DNA of 64,000 bases. Origin: Dyadobacter sp. GTDB taxonomy: Bacteria; Bacteroidota; Bacteroidia; Cytophagales; Spirosomataceae. The DNA lies in contig NZ_JAGIAS010000003.1 in NCBI RefSeq assembly GCF_017744695.1, positions 434,001 to 498,000 on the forward strand, read 5' to 3'. A model generated the notes under the pieces. The model saw nothing but the letters and a program-made list of their open reading frames with translations. It searched no databases and was not told the origin of the DNA. Below, in pieces: positions 37,210 to 48,343 of the stretch; the first letter of the stretch is position 1, and every line of letters starts with the position of its first letter. A program made the position numbers and the translations under genes.

Positions 37210-38610
37210 CTAAACTTCGCTGGTTGCGGGTTCTTCCACAACCTTGTCCGAATTGTGCATTTTCTCATCATCGAGCTCGCCTTCCCAGCGGGCAATAACC
37301 GCAGTCGCAAGACAGTTACCGGTCACGTTCACCGAGGTACGTGCCATATCCATCAGCTCGTCGATCCCCATGATCAGCAATACAGGCCATTCGGGCATGC
37401 CAAAGTTAGCGATCGCGCCCAACAATATCACCAGGGTAGCCCGTGGGATACCGGCCACACCCTTACTCGTGAGCATTAACAGCAATACCATTGTAAACTG
37501 CTGCCCGATCGACATTTCAGTGCCCGTTGCCTGTGCGACGAACACCGTCGCGAGCGCGAGGTACAAGGTTGAGCCATCGAGGTTAAAACTGTAACCCGTT
37601 GGCATAACAAATGATACGATCTGACGCGGCACACCGAATTTCTCCATTTTCTCCATCGCCTTGGGCAATGCGGATTCCGAGCTGGTGGTGGCGAAGGCAA
37701 TGGAAACCGGTTCGAAAATAGCTTTGGCGAATTTGATCACCGGGATTTTCGCGATCATCGCTACCGGCACGAATACCACGAGGATAAACACGATCAATGC
37801 ACAATACAAGGTGGCCAGCAGCAATGCGAGGTTTTTCAAAACATCGATCCCCATGTGGCCTACCGTTTCGGCAATGGCCGCTCCCACACCGATCGGTGCG
37901 AAATACATGATGATTTTGGTGAATTTGAACATCACCTCGGCCAGCAACTCCACGCCATGCACGAATTTCTCCTTCTTCGCAGAAGGCAGCAATGCAAGGC
38001 TAATGCCGAAAAGCACGCTGAAAACCACGATTTGCAACACTTCTCCGTGGTAAATGGATTTGGCAACGTTCTCCGGAAATGAATGCAGCACGATTTCCTG
38101 CCAGGTTTGCTGGTTCACTTTCGGCAAGGTCGCATTCAGGCTCTCCGGCGGTACGATACCGACACCAGGCTTAAACCAGTTGGCAAATACCAGACCGATA
38201 ACCAACGCAAATGTAGTAACTACCTCGAAATATAACAGTGATTTCCAGCCCATACGGCCCACCTGTTTCAAGTCGGAATGCCCGGCGATACCGGTTACGA
38301 GTGTCGCGAAAAGTAACGGCGCGATCACCGTTTTGATCATTTGAAGGAATATCTGCCGCAGGAAGTGCAGCTCGGTGCCCATCTTCGGAAAATCATAGCC
38401 GATCTCCGTTCCCACGAGCATCGAGATCAGGATCGAGGTAGTGAGGTTCTTTTTCAGGATCGCGTACACGACCAGGCTCGCCAGCGCCAGCCAGCGGAGG
38501 CCAATGAGCACACTATCAGATAACGGCAGGAGACCGTAAGCACTTAAAACGGAGGCTATCGCGGCAATGGTAACCAGCACGATATTGATAATGGTAATCT
38601 TGCTCTTCAT
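37210..38610 (-). CDS. Dicarboxylate/amino acid:cation symporter (DAACS/GltP-DctA family)
   Basis: A 466-residue secondary transporter with eight helices and two re-entrant loops. The HP1 serine motif ATTSSESALPKAM, the TM7 motif MPTGYSFNLDGSTLY and the TM8 block VNVTGNCLATAVIARWEG are diagnostic. It takes up glutamate/aspartate or C4-dicarboxylates with Na+ or H+. The Asp-Asn-Arg pattern in TM8 (MARTSVNVTGN) does not settle which. The upstream gap of over 500 bp carries a large nested dyad. Confidence 0.93.
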   Translation of the reverse strand: MKSKITIINIVLVTIAAIASVLSAYGLLPLSDSVLIGLRWLALASLVVYAILKKNLTTSILISMLVGTEIGYDFPKMGTELHFLRQIFLQMIKTVIAPLLFATLVTGIAGHSDLKQVGRMGWKSLLYFEVVTTFALVIGLVFANWFKPGVGIVPPESLNATLPKVNQQTWQEIVLHSFPENVAKSIYHGEVLQIVVFSVLFGISLALLPSAKKEKFVHGVELLAEVMFKFTKIIMYFAPIGVGAAIAETVGHMGIDVLKNLALLLATLYCALIVFILVVFVPVAMIAKIPVIKFAKAIFEPVSIAFATTSSESALPKAMEKMEKFGVPRQIVSFVMPTGYSFNLDGSTLYLALATVFVAQATGTEMSIGQQFTMVLLLMLTSKGVAGIPRATLVILLGAIANFGMPEWPVLLIMGIDELMDMARTSVNVTGNCLATAVIARWEGELDDEKMHNSDKVVEEPATSEV

Positions 38611-38721
38611 ACAGGGAATTTGGTATCCTAGATTAGTTTGTAACGGTAAACTTATAAAAAATCAAATTAATGATTGTCAACACAACCAATGCATTTTCAG
38701 CAAAACACAGAATTTAATTTA

Positions 38722-38799
38722 TGTCTTGAACAATAAGAATGATTGTTTGTACTAAACAGAAGAGAAAAATTAAAATAAACAATCGTTTACTTCAAGACA
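38722..38799. promoter_or_regulatory. Large nested inverted repeat
   Basis: Outer arms TGTCTTGAA (38722-38730) and TTCAAGACA (38791-38799) match perfectly. Inner arms GATTGTTTGT (38741-38750) and ATAAACAATC (38775-38784) pair with one G-T and extend a few more wobble pairs outward. The apical loop is 24 nt. It lies 112 bp upstream of the DAACS start. Confidence 0.55.
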
Positions 38800-38843
38800 G
38801 CAAAGCTATTGGACAAATGCAAAATTGAATGACGGAACCTGCG

Positions 38844-38882
38844 GACCGACCGCCGACCATCGACCGCGGACCGCCGAGGGCT
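38844..38882. repeat. Heptanucleotide tandem repeat, second locus
   Basis: After a partial GACC, the 7-mers GACCGCC, GACCATC, GACCGCG, GACCGCC and GAGGGCT run in register from 38848 to 38882. This is the reverse-complement family of the array at 18454. Confidence 0.65.
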
Positions 38883-39063
38883 GTTATGAAAGATCAAGTG
38901 TGGGTGGCGGATTTGGATACAATTTGGCACAAAATTTGAAACCTCCAATATTACCCCGGCATTAAATCTTTCCAAACCGCGCCGGGTGCCGCCTGATACT
39001 ACGCCCGGAATTCCGCAGGAAGCCGTCGTGATCCCGTTTGGGACCAAAAGATGACCAAAGTCC

Positions 39064-39094
39064 TTGATTCAGGTTGCTAAAATCGATATGTTAG
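39064..39094 (+). promoter_or_regulatory. Candidate promoter of the Usp gene
   Basis: TTG (39064-39066), exactly 20 bp, then TATGTTAG (39087-39094), one mismatch from TAnnTTTG. The ATG is at 39129. Confidence 0.4.
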
Positions 39095-39128
39095 GACAAT
39101 CCATACCCAAAACATAACTCAACCAGAC

Positions 39129-39980
39129 ATGAGAAGTATCCTGATTGCCATCGATTTTTCAGAAAATGCCGAGCGTGCATTGGCGGCTGCAAAACTGATC
39201 GCAGAAAAAGACGCGACCGAATTGCTGATCCTGCACGCCTATCAGCCCTATATAGCCGATGTAAACGTTACACCCGGTAATGTAATGCCCGGCATCGGCG
39301 GCGCCGATTTTCTGGCAATGACCTCTGAGCTGGAAGAAGAATTTCATAAACGGCTCGACGAATATGCCGCCAAGCTGGTTGCCGAAGGCTACAATGCGAA
39401 GGCAATATGGACGCTCGGGACCGTGCAGTCGGCCATTGAGGAGGCGATCAACGACCACGTACCGGATATGATCGTGATCGGTCGGACCGGCACCGGCGGT
39501 TTCCTCGACAAGCTCATCGGCAGCTCGGCAACGCATATCGCGCTCAACTCGCCTTGCCCTGTATTGGTTGTACCTCCCCAAACCGAGCCTACGACGTTCA
39601 AAAAAGTGGTGTATGCCACCCAGTTTGAGTACGAAGAGAACAATATTCTGCGCGAGGTATTTGTGCTGATGAACCACCTCGGCGCCGACCTCACATTATT
39701 AAAAATCAATTCGGATACGCAACCGGACATTCAACCCGATAACCAATATATTACCGAAATCAAGTCACATTTCACGATCCGCGAGGGCCAGATCGTGATC
39801 CGGGAAGCGAAGCACGTTCTGGACGGCATCGAAGCCTATTGCGACGAAGTGCACGCCGACTTGCTGATCATGTCCACCCGCGAACGATCATTTATTGAAG
39901 AATATCTGATCAATCCGAGCATTACACGCAAGCTCGTTGTGGATACACACGTACCTTTGCTGGTGTTTCACCTCAAATAA
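39129..39980 (+). CDS. Universal stress protein, tandem Usp domains
   Basis: A 283-residue protein. The first Usp domain (SILIAIDFSENAERALAAAK) has the nucleotide-binding signature VIGRTGTGGFLDKLIGSSAT. The second domain is more divergent (VVYATQFEYEENNILRE, ADLLIMSTRERSFIEEYL) and lacks a clean G-x2-G-x9-G motif. ATP binding is therefore likely only in domain 1. It is followed after 9 bp by corA, so the two may share a transcript. Confidence 0.92.
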   Translation: MRSILIAIDFSENAERALAAAKLIAEKDATELLILHAYQPYIADVNVTPGNVMPGIGGADFLAMTSELEEEFHKRLDEYAAKLVAEGYNAKAIWTLGTVQSAIEEAINDHVPDMIVIGRTGTGGFLDKLIGSSATHIALNSPCPVLVVPPQTEPTTFKKVVYATQFEYEENNILREVFVLMNHLGADLTLLKINSDTQPDIQPDNQYITEIKSHFTIREGQIVIREAKHVLDGIEAYCDEVHADLLIMSTRERSFIEEYLINPSITRKLVVDTHVPLLVFHLK

Positions 39981-39989
39981 CCAAACGAT

Positions 39990-41120
39990 TTGAACGGGAC
40001 AGAAAGCGGCAAAACCACCGGAGGCAGCAGCCACCGGAATGGCAGCAGAAAATCCAGAAAGTACCGTAAGCGTGGCCTGCTCACTTCGCCGGGCACGCTT
40101 ACCTATATTGGTCCGGATATTGGCCTGAAAACCAAAATCCGCAGGATCAGGTACAGCGAGCATATGTACAAGGAAGAAGCCGTGAAGTCGCTGGATGAAT
40201 GCAGGTCCGCAGAAAATGGTGAAAACTTCACTACCTGGCTGAACATCGACGGTATTCATGAGATTCCGCTCATTGAAAAGCTGGGCAAGTTATATCATTT
40301 GCACCCGCTGCTGCTCGAAGACGTCGTAAATACCGAGCATAAGCCAAAGCTGGAATTATACGACACCGGTCATCTGTTCCTGACCCTGAAAATGCTCCAC
40401 GTCGATTCGGAATCGCCGATCAGCATTTCTTCCGAGCACGTGAGTTTTGTATTAGGTAAAAATTATGTGCTGTCGTTCCAGGAGGAACTTACGTCAGACA
40501 TTTTCACCACCGTCGAGAACCGGCTGGAAGCGTCCGTTGGGAAAACCCGCCGAAACGGGCCCGACTACCTGCTGTTTGCATTGATGGACGTGGTGGTGGA
40601 CAACTATTTTATCGTCCTCGAAAAACTAGGCGATGCGCTCGATGCTACCGAAGACCAGGTAATCCGCGGAGTGGACGAGCTTTCACTTAAAGACATGTAT
40701 GCTTTGAAACGCGAGCTTACCCTCGCGCGCAGGCAGATATGGCCGCTCCGGGATATGGTAAATCAGTTGATCCGCGAGGACAACATGCAGATCGGCAAGG
40801 AGGTAATACCCTACTACCGTGACCTCTACGACCACATTATGCAGGTACTCGATACCATCGATTCCTACCGGGAATTGGTCGCCAGCTTGGTGGATGTCCA
40901 TTTGTCGACGATCAGCAACCGTATGAACCAGGTGATGAAAACGCTGACGATATTCTCGGCTGTTTTCATGCCACTGACGTTTATCGTGGGCATTTACGGT
41001 ATGAATTTCGAGTTCATGCCCGAGCTGAAAGAACCCTACGGTTATTACTATGTCTGGGGGCTGATGGTCGCCGTTACGGTGGGGATGATATTTTATTTCA
41101 AATCTAAAAAATGGATGTAG
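39990..41120 (+). CDS. corA: Magnesium/cobalt transporter CorA
   Basis: A 376-residue pentameric Mg2+ channel. The long cytoplasmic funnel has LHPLLLEDVVNTEHKPKLE, and the two C-terminal helices carry the selectivity motif YGMNF (IVGIYGMNFEFMP), with a lysine-rich end. The start is TTG at 39990: family-like sequence (GLLTSPGTLTYIGP) begins well before the first ATG at residue 60. The N-terminal 28 residues are basic and Ser/Gly-rich. Confidence 0.94.
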   Translation: MNGTESGKTTGGSSHRNGSRKSRKYRKRGLLTSPGTLTYIGPDIGLKTKIRRIRYSEHMYKEEAVKSLDECRSAENGENFTTWLNIDGIHEIPLIEKLGKLYHLHPLLLEDVVNTEHKPKLELYDTGHLFLTLKMLHVDSESPISISSEHVSFVLGKNYVLSFQEELTSDIFTTVENRLEASVGKTRRNGPDYLLFALMDVVVDNYFIVLEKLGDALDATEDQVIRGVDELSLKDMYALKRELTLARRQIWPLRDMVNQLIREDNMQIGKEVIPYYRDLYDHIMQVLDTIDSYRELVASLVDVHLSTISNRMNQVMKTLTIFSAVFMPLTFIVGIYGMNFEFMPELKEPYGYYYVWGLMVAVTVGMIFYFKSKKWM

Positions 41121-41126
41121 GATTGA

Positions 41127-41134
41127 TACCTTTG
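41127..41134 (+). promoter_or_regulatory. Candidate -7 box (TACCTTTG) for murF-alr
   Basis: Exact TAnnTTTG match 7 bp after the corA stop and 23 bp before the murF-alr ATG. No TTG is seen at -33. Confidence 0.4.
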
Positions 41135-41157
41135 TGCTCTGATTAACGAGCATTGGA

Positions 41158-43632
41158 ATGAGTCTTACCGTCAATACATCCCCCATTGTAACCACACAAG
41201 CCCAGTACATCCTGACCGACAGCCGTCAGGTTTCTTTCCCCGGCCAGAGTATCTTTTTTGCTATCAAAGGCGAGCGCCACGACGGCCACCGCTTCCTGCC
41301 CGAGCTGTATGCAGCGGGCGTGCGGGAGTTTGTGGTAGAAGAAGCCGCATTTACCGGCGAACTGCGCGAAACCGCCGCCACGTGGGACGACGCGCAAATC
41401 TGGGTAGTAGCGTCAAGCATTCGTGCATTGCAGCAACTGGTGACTTCGAAAAGAAAGCAATTCGATATTCCGGTAGTGGGCATTGCGGGAAGTAACGGCA
41501 AGACGATCGTCAAAGAATGGCTTGTGCAGCTTCTGTCGCCCGGCCGGAGCATTGTAGCCAGCCCTAAAAGCTATAATTCGCAGATCGGCGTACCACTGTC
41601 GGTCTGGAACCTGAGCCAGGAGCATTCACTAGCGATTTTCGAAGCCGGCATTTCCAAAGCACATGAAATGGAATACCTGCAACCGGTCATGCAGCCTACG
41701 ATCGGTATTTTCACCAACATCGGGCCCGCACATGACGACGGCTTCCGAAGCCGCAAGCAAAAGATCACCGAGAAGCTGCGCCTTTTTACGAAGGTCAAAA
41801 AGCTGATTTACCGGAAAGACTACCACGAAATAGACGAGGAGATCAGCCTGATCCTGAAACCGGTGAATGCGTTCCTCGAAACGCTGAGCTGGGGGAGCAA
41901 TTATTCCGGCTCGCATGTGCAGGTGACATATACTCCGCAAAAGGACAAAACCGTGATTTCCCTCACCGGCAAGCTTGGCAGCTATACTTTCGAAACCGGT
42001 TTCCGCGACGACGCTTCGCTCGAAAACCTGACGCATTGCATTGTTTTCCTGCTCGATTTCGGGCTTGAACCGACGGTGATCCAGGAAAGGGTACTGTTGC
42101 TCAAACCGGTTTCCATGCGTTTGGAGCTCAAAGAGGGCATTAACCATTCCTATATTATCGACGACGCCTACAATAATGATTTGCAAGGCTTGTCGATGGC
42201 GCTGAACTTTCTCGCTCAACAGGAGCAACGCAACCGCAAGACGGTTATCCTCTCGGACGTGCTTCAAACCGGCCAGACGCCGACCGAGCTGTATAAAATG
42301 GTATCCCGCCTGCTAAGCGAGAAAAGCATTGACCGGTTAATTGGTATTGGAAAACAAATCAGCAGCCAGGCCTCGCTATTCGACATTCCCGAGCAGGAGT
42401 TTTACGACGACACGGATACGTTTCTCAAAACATTCGCTTTCCACACGCTCGCGGACACGCTCGTGCTCGTGAAGGGCGCGCGACCATTTTCGTTCGAGAA
42501 AATCGTGCACCGCATTCAGCAGAAAGCGCATGGTACCGTGCTCGAAATTAACCTTGACGCGTTGGTACACAACCTGAATTACTACCGTGCAAAAGCCGGG
42601 CAGGGCACGAAGATCATGGCTATGGTGAAAGCCTTCGCTTACGGCAGCGGCAGCTCAGAAGTAGCGGCATTGCTGCAATACCACCGCGTAGATTACCTCG
42701 GCGTGGCCTACACCGACGAGGGCGTCATGCTCCGCCAAAGCGGCGTTACATTGCCTATTATGGTCATGAATCCGACGCTACCGACGTTCGACCTGCTGTG
42801 GCAGTACAAACTGGAACCTGAAATTTACAGCCGCCGCATCCTCACCGACTGGCTCGAATACATTTCCAGGAAAGGTGAACCGGCGAATACCCCTTCCGTG
42901 CATCTAAAACTCGATACAGGTATGCACCGCCTGGGTTTTGTAAAAGATGACTACGAATGGCTCGTCGCGCAGCTTCGCGAGAACCCCGCATTGAAAGTGG
43001 CAAGCATTTTCACCCATTTGGTAGGCGCCGACGAGGGGGTTCACAATGAGTTTTCGAGAAAGCAATATGCCCAGTTTATAGAAGGCGCCGAGCTGATCGA
43101 GCAGACGTTGGGTTACAAAACCATCAAACACATCCTCAACTCCGCGGGCATCGTACGCTTCCCGGAATATCGCCTGGATATGGTACGGCTGGGCATTGGC
43201 CTATATGGCGTAGAAGCGACCGGACAGGATCAACGGGCCTTGCAGTCGGTTGGCACATTGAAAACCATTGTTTCTCAAGTTAAATACCTCGCATCGGGCG
43301 AAACGGTGGGATACAGCCGCAAAGGTGTCGTCGACCACGATTCGGCCATTGCTACGCTCGCGATCGGTTATGCCGATGGTTACGACCGGGGTCTGGGCAA
43401 CGGCGTAGGCAAAGTGTGGGTAAATGGCACATTATGCCCTACCATCGGCAATGTATGCATGGATATGACCATGATCGACGTCACACATGCACAGGTAGAA
43501 GAAGGGGATGAAGTGATCGTTTTCGGCAAGGAGGTTCCGATTACGGAACTCGCGAAAACCATCAACACCATCCCCTATGAGATACTGACGGGCATTGGCG
43601 ACCGCGTCAAGCGTGTATTTTTCAAAGAATAA
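41158..43632 (+). CDS. Bifunctional UDP-MurNAc-tripeptide:D-Ala-D-Ala ligase / alanine racemase
   Basis: An 824-residue MurF-Alr fusion for peptidoglycan precursor synthesis. The MurF half (about 1-450) has the ATP loop GIAGSNGKTIVKEW near 107 and NIGPAHDDGF. The Alr half (about 460-824) has the PLP lysine near residue 490 in MVKAFAYGSGS, LDTGMHRLGF, RLGIGLYGV, and the catalytic Tyr region IGYADGYDRGLGN and GNVCMDMTMIDV. The fusion is known in Bacteroidetes and ties D-Ala supply to its use. MurF-half details are weaker than the Alr half. It ends 3 bp from the convergent ppk1 stop. Confidence 0.95.
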   Translation: MSLTVNTSPIVTTQAQYILTDSRQVSFPGQSIFFAIKGERHDGHRFLPELYAAGVREFVVEEAAFTGELRETAATWDDAQIWVVASSIRALQQLVTSKRKQFDIPVVGIAGSNGKTIVKEWLVQLLSPGRSIVASPKSYNSQIGVPLSVWNLSQEHSLAIFEAGISKAHEMEYLQPVMQPTIGIFTNIGPAHDDGFRSRKQKITEKLRLFTKVKKLIYRKDYHEIDEEISLILKPVNAFLETLSWGSNYSGSHVQVTYTPQKDKTVISLTGKLGSYTFETGFRDDASLENLTHCIVFLLDFGLEPTVIQERVLLLKPVSMRLELKEGINHSYIIDDAYNNDLQGLSMALNFLAQQEQRNRKTVILSDVLQTGQTPTELYKMVSRLLSEKSIDRLIGIGKQISSQASLFDIPEQEFYDDTDTFLKTFAFHTLADTLVLVKGARPFSFEKIVHRIQQKAHGTVLEINLDALVHNLNYYRAKAGQGTKIMAMVKAFAYGSGSSEVAALLQYHRVDYLGVAYTDEGVMLRQSGVTLPIMVMNPTLPTFDLLWQYKLEPEIYSRRILTDWLEYISRKGEPANTPSVHLKLDTGMHRLGFVKDDYEWLVAQLRENPALKVASIFTHLVGADEGVHNEFSRKQYAQFIEGAELIEQTLGYKTIKHILNSAGIVRFPEYRLDMVRLGIGLYGVEATGQDQRALQSVGTLKTIVSQVKYLASGETVGYSRKGVVDHDSAIATLAIGYADGYDRGLGNGVGKVWVNGTLCPTIGNVCMDMTMIDVTHAQVEEGDEVIVFGKEVPITELAKTINTIPYEILTGIGDRVKRVFFKE

Positions 43633-43635
43633 ACC

Positions 43636-45966
43636 TTATTGGCCGGCTTCGGCTTGCGGCGCTACTTCGGCATCTGCATCGTCAGATTCGGGAGTAGCGC
43701 TTTTTTCTTTCCCGCTATTTTCCACACGGAGATCCTCTGCCTCAAACAGGTGCGTAGCCATTACCTGGTCGAGCGTCACATCGTAGAATGCCTGGTGCAC
43801 GTTCAATGGTTCGCTACCTTCCTCGATCTCACATTTGATGTAATTACCGTCTTCCTGCAATTCATAGGCATTTACATTGTCTTTCAAACTGTAATACAGA
43901 ATGTGGATCGCCTCCTGGCGCACGCGTGGGTCGACGAGCTTGAACAACGACTCAATGCGTTTATCGAAACTGCGCACCATGGCGTCGGCACTTCCGCCGT
44001 AAACCAGCGAGTTACCATTCTGATGGAAATAGAAAATGCGTGAATGCTCCAAGAAGTCGCCCACCAGCGAACGGACCGTGATGTTTTCACTTAACCCTTT
44101 ACGCTGTGGCCGCAAGCAACACATGCCGCGAACGATCAGCTTAATAGGTACACCTGCCTCGGAAGCCTTGTACAGCTCATAAATGGTGTCGCGGTCTTCC
44201 AGGGAGTTTATTTTAATACAAATACCACTTTTCAACCCTGCTTTCGCATTCTCGGCTTCCTGCTGGATCAGCTCGATCAGCTTCGCACGCATGTAACGCG
44301 GGGCCGTGATCAGGTTCTGGTATTCCGACGGGATCGAATGCCCCGTGATGACATTGAAGAACTCCGAAATATCGTGGGTGTATTCCTCGTTGGAGGTCAA
44401 AAGCCCGGTATCGGTGTATAACCTCGAAGTGTCCTCATTATAGTTACCGCTCGACAAGTGCGCGTAACGCAATACCCGGTTACCCTCATTACGAACGATC
44501 AGCAACAACTTGGTGTGCGTTTTGAGCAGGCCAATGCCATAAATCACGAAACAACCGGCTTTCTGCAAGCGTTGCGCTTCTTTAATATTGTTTTCCTCGT
44601 CAAACCGCGCCTTTACTTCAAACAGTACAGCCACGTGCTTGCCATTCTCGGCCGCGTGCAGAAGCGCTTCCGTCACGCGCGAATTTTTCGCGAGACGATA
44701 AATAGTCAATTTGATAGATAACACTTTCGGGTCTTCCGCCGCTTGTTCCAGCAGCTGCAATACCGGTTCGAAATTGTTGTAAGGATGGTGCAAAAGAATA
44801 TCGCGCTCCCGCATTACCTCGAAAATATCGGGGATACGTTCACGTTCGAGCCCCAGCGGCGGCACCGGCGGGCGGGTTGGAGGAATCTGGTCTTTGAATT
44901 CCGGATGTTTGATGATACCCCAAAGTGCCGTGAAATCGATCAGCGCGTCGGTCATAAACACATTATGGTCGTCAATTTCCCAACGCTTCTTGATCAGGTT
45001 TAGCAAATCCGGGTTCACATCGGGCTCGATCGAAACCTGCACTACTCTTCCCAAACGACGGCTTTTAATCTTCTGCTTGATTTCGTCGATGAAATCCGCT
45101 TCAATATCGTCGCTTTCTTCCAGGGTAAAGTCCCCATTACGGATAATGCGGAACAGGTTCGCCGATACGATATCGACATTCCGGTACAGCTTGTTGATAT
45201 GCGCTTTGGCGATGTTTTCAATAGGCAAAAACAACAATTCCTCTTCCCGCTCGATCACATAGAAACGTGGCAGGTTGGGAGGCAACTGCACAAATGACAG
45301 CTTTCTGTCTTCCTCGCCGGTGGTGCCTTTCACCTGCGTGATCACCCCCAGGATAAGGACTTTCGCCAGCAAAACAGGAAATGCGTGTGTATAATCGAAG
45401 AGCATGGGGGTCAGCATCGGGTATACCGTGCGGTCGAAGTACTCCTCCACGGCGACGTGCTCCTCGCGGGTAACCTCGTCCATCCCGATAATGCGAAATC
45501 CATGATTCGCGAAAAGCGGCACCAGCTGGTCCTTGTAGCATTCGTTCTGCCGACGCACGAAATCATGCACTTCTTTCATCAACACCTTGCGAAAAGGGAT
45601 CTCACGCAAGCCTGAGTAGTCGAGGCGTTCCTTTCCGAAGTCGAGGTAGTTATAAAGGCTTCCTACACGTATCGTGAAGAATTCGTCCAGGTTGGACGAC
45701 GTAATGGCCAGGAATTTGAGCCGATCGAACAGGTTACGCTCTTCGTTGGTCGCCTGATCGAGTACCCGGTCGTTGAATTTCATCCAGCTGAGGTCCCTGC
45801 TGATCAGGTCGCTTTGCTGCATTTGGGTATTGGCCTTCTCCGACGAACTGACCGCCTTGGCATCTTCTGCCGCAGCCGGTTCCTTCGGGCTTTTGAACAA
45901 TGCGAACAAATTGGTCAGCTTACTTCGTTTTTCATTGCTATATATATTGTCGGATGAGCCGGACAT
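43636..45966 (-). CDS. ppk1: Polyphosphate kinase 1
   Basis: Reversibly makes polyphosphate from ATP. A 776-residue PPK1: N-domain RDLSWMKFNDRVLDQA, head domain, the autophosphorylated His503 in RYAHLSSGNYNEDT, and the second catalytic His641 in FLEHSRIFYFHQNG with the RGMCCLRPQRKG loop. The N-terminal 50 residues and the acidic Ala/Glu-rich tail look disordered and lengthen it beyond the usual 690. Convergent with murF-alr with a 3-bp gap, so transcripts from both sides must overlap. Confidence 0.96.
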   Translation of the reverse strand: MSGSSDNIYSNEKRSKLTNLFALFKSPKEPAAAEDAKAVSSSEKANTQMQQSDLISRDLSWMKFNDRVLDQATNEERNLFDRLKFLAITSSNLDEFFTIRVGSLYNYLDFGKERLDYSGLREIPFRKVLMKEVHDFVRRQNECYKDQLVPLFANHGFRIIGMDEVTREEHVAVEEYFDRTVYPMLTPMLFDYTHAFPVLLAKVLILGVITQVKGTTGEEDRKLSFVQLPPNLPRFYVIEREEELLFLPIENIAKAHINKLYRNVDIVSANLFRIIRNGDFTLEESDDIEADFIDEIKQKIKSRRLGRVVQVSIEPDVNPDLLNLIKKRWEIDDHNVFMTDALIDFTALWGIIKHPEFKDQIPPTRPPVPPLGLERERIPDIFEVMRERDILLHHPYNNFEPVLQLLEQAAEDPKVLSIKLTIYRLAKNSRVTEALLHAAENGKHVAVLFEVKARFDEENNIKEAQRLQKAGCFVIYGIGLLKTHTKLLLIVRNEGNRVLRYAHLSSGNYNEDTSRLYTDTGLLTSNEEYTHDISEFFNVITGHSIPSEYQNLITAPRYMRAKLIELIQQEAENAKAGLKSGICIKINSLEDRDTIYELYKASEAGVPIKLIVRGMCCLRPQRKGLSENITVRSLVGDFLEHSRIFYFHQNGNSLVYGGSADAMVRSFDKRIESLFKLVDPRVRQEAIHILYYSLKDNVNAYELQEDGNYIKCEIEEGSEPLNVHQAFYDVTLDQVMATHLFEAEDLRVENSGKEKSATPESDDADAEVAPQAEAGQ

Positions 45967-46072
45967 AACGTTATGCTATTAAAAAGGTGTATCAGGATGG
46001 CAATAAAAATTCAACGAATCTAAACAATCTATTGTTTTCGGGCTGATGAAGTTTGTGTTAAATTTTCGTTCC

Positions 46073-46112
46073 AAAAAGAAACGGATGACCGTGTTTCACA
46101 GCCATCCGTTTC
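46073..46112 (-). terminator. Terminator of gyrB
   Basis: On the minus strand GAAACGGATG pairs with CATCCGTTTC (46103-46112 with 46078-46087). An inner CTGTG-AAA-CACGG stem extends the helix, and TTTTT follows. It lies 24 bp beyond the gyrB stop. Confidence 0.9.
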
Positions 46113-46135
46113 AATATTGCGGTTTAAGCTAATGA

Positions 46136-48124
<1,989 letters not shown>

Positions 48125-48145
48125 TTATCTGGCTTTTTAAGCACG

Positions 48146-48153
48146 TAAAGATA
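48146..48153 (-). promoter_or_regulatory. Candidate -7 box (TATCTTTA) for gyrB
   Basis: On the minus strand GTATCTTTACG matches TAnnTTTG except the last base, 54 bp before the ATG. The nearest upstream TTG is 24 bp away, slightly long. Confidence 0.4.
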
Positions 48154-48343
48154 CGAATTTTTTATGGTTTTACCTAGCAAAACCTATCGCAAACCTGCCA
48201 TCCGGTACGCCCTTGGGAGCGAATGCCGGCCAGGGAGCGCGGCACGCCGAAATATGATATTTCTGTGTTAGACAATAATGGTAGAAGCCGGGCCGCGTCT
48301 ATTCTCCAGCGCCCCGGCCGGATTAGTTTCCGGCGCGCGAAAG

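Larger units (their letters stand above)
38611..39128. other. 518-bp intergenic region
   Basis: The longest gene-free stretch. The left half (38611-38800) is A+T-rich and holds the nested dyad. 38844-38882 is a GC-rich heptamer array. The right part (38886-39052) stays open in one plus frame ending PGIPQEAVVIPFGTKR-stop but has no start codon and no family I know; it could be a gene remnant. A promoter-like pair precedes the Usp gene. Confidence 0.5.

Noticed and set aside
38787..39047. 86-codon minus-strand open frame in the long intergenic gap
   Set aside because: It runs through the heptamer array, giving an Arg-rich low-complexity product with no homology I can name.
48285..48325. GC-rich dyad downstream of the membrane-protein gene as a terminator
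   Set aside because: Only a bulged 8-bp stem can be drawn and no T-run follows on either strand.
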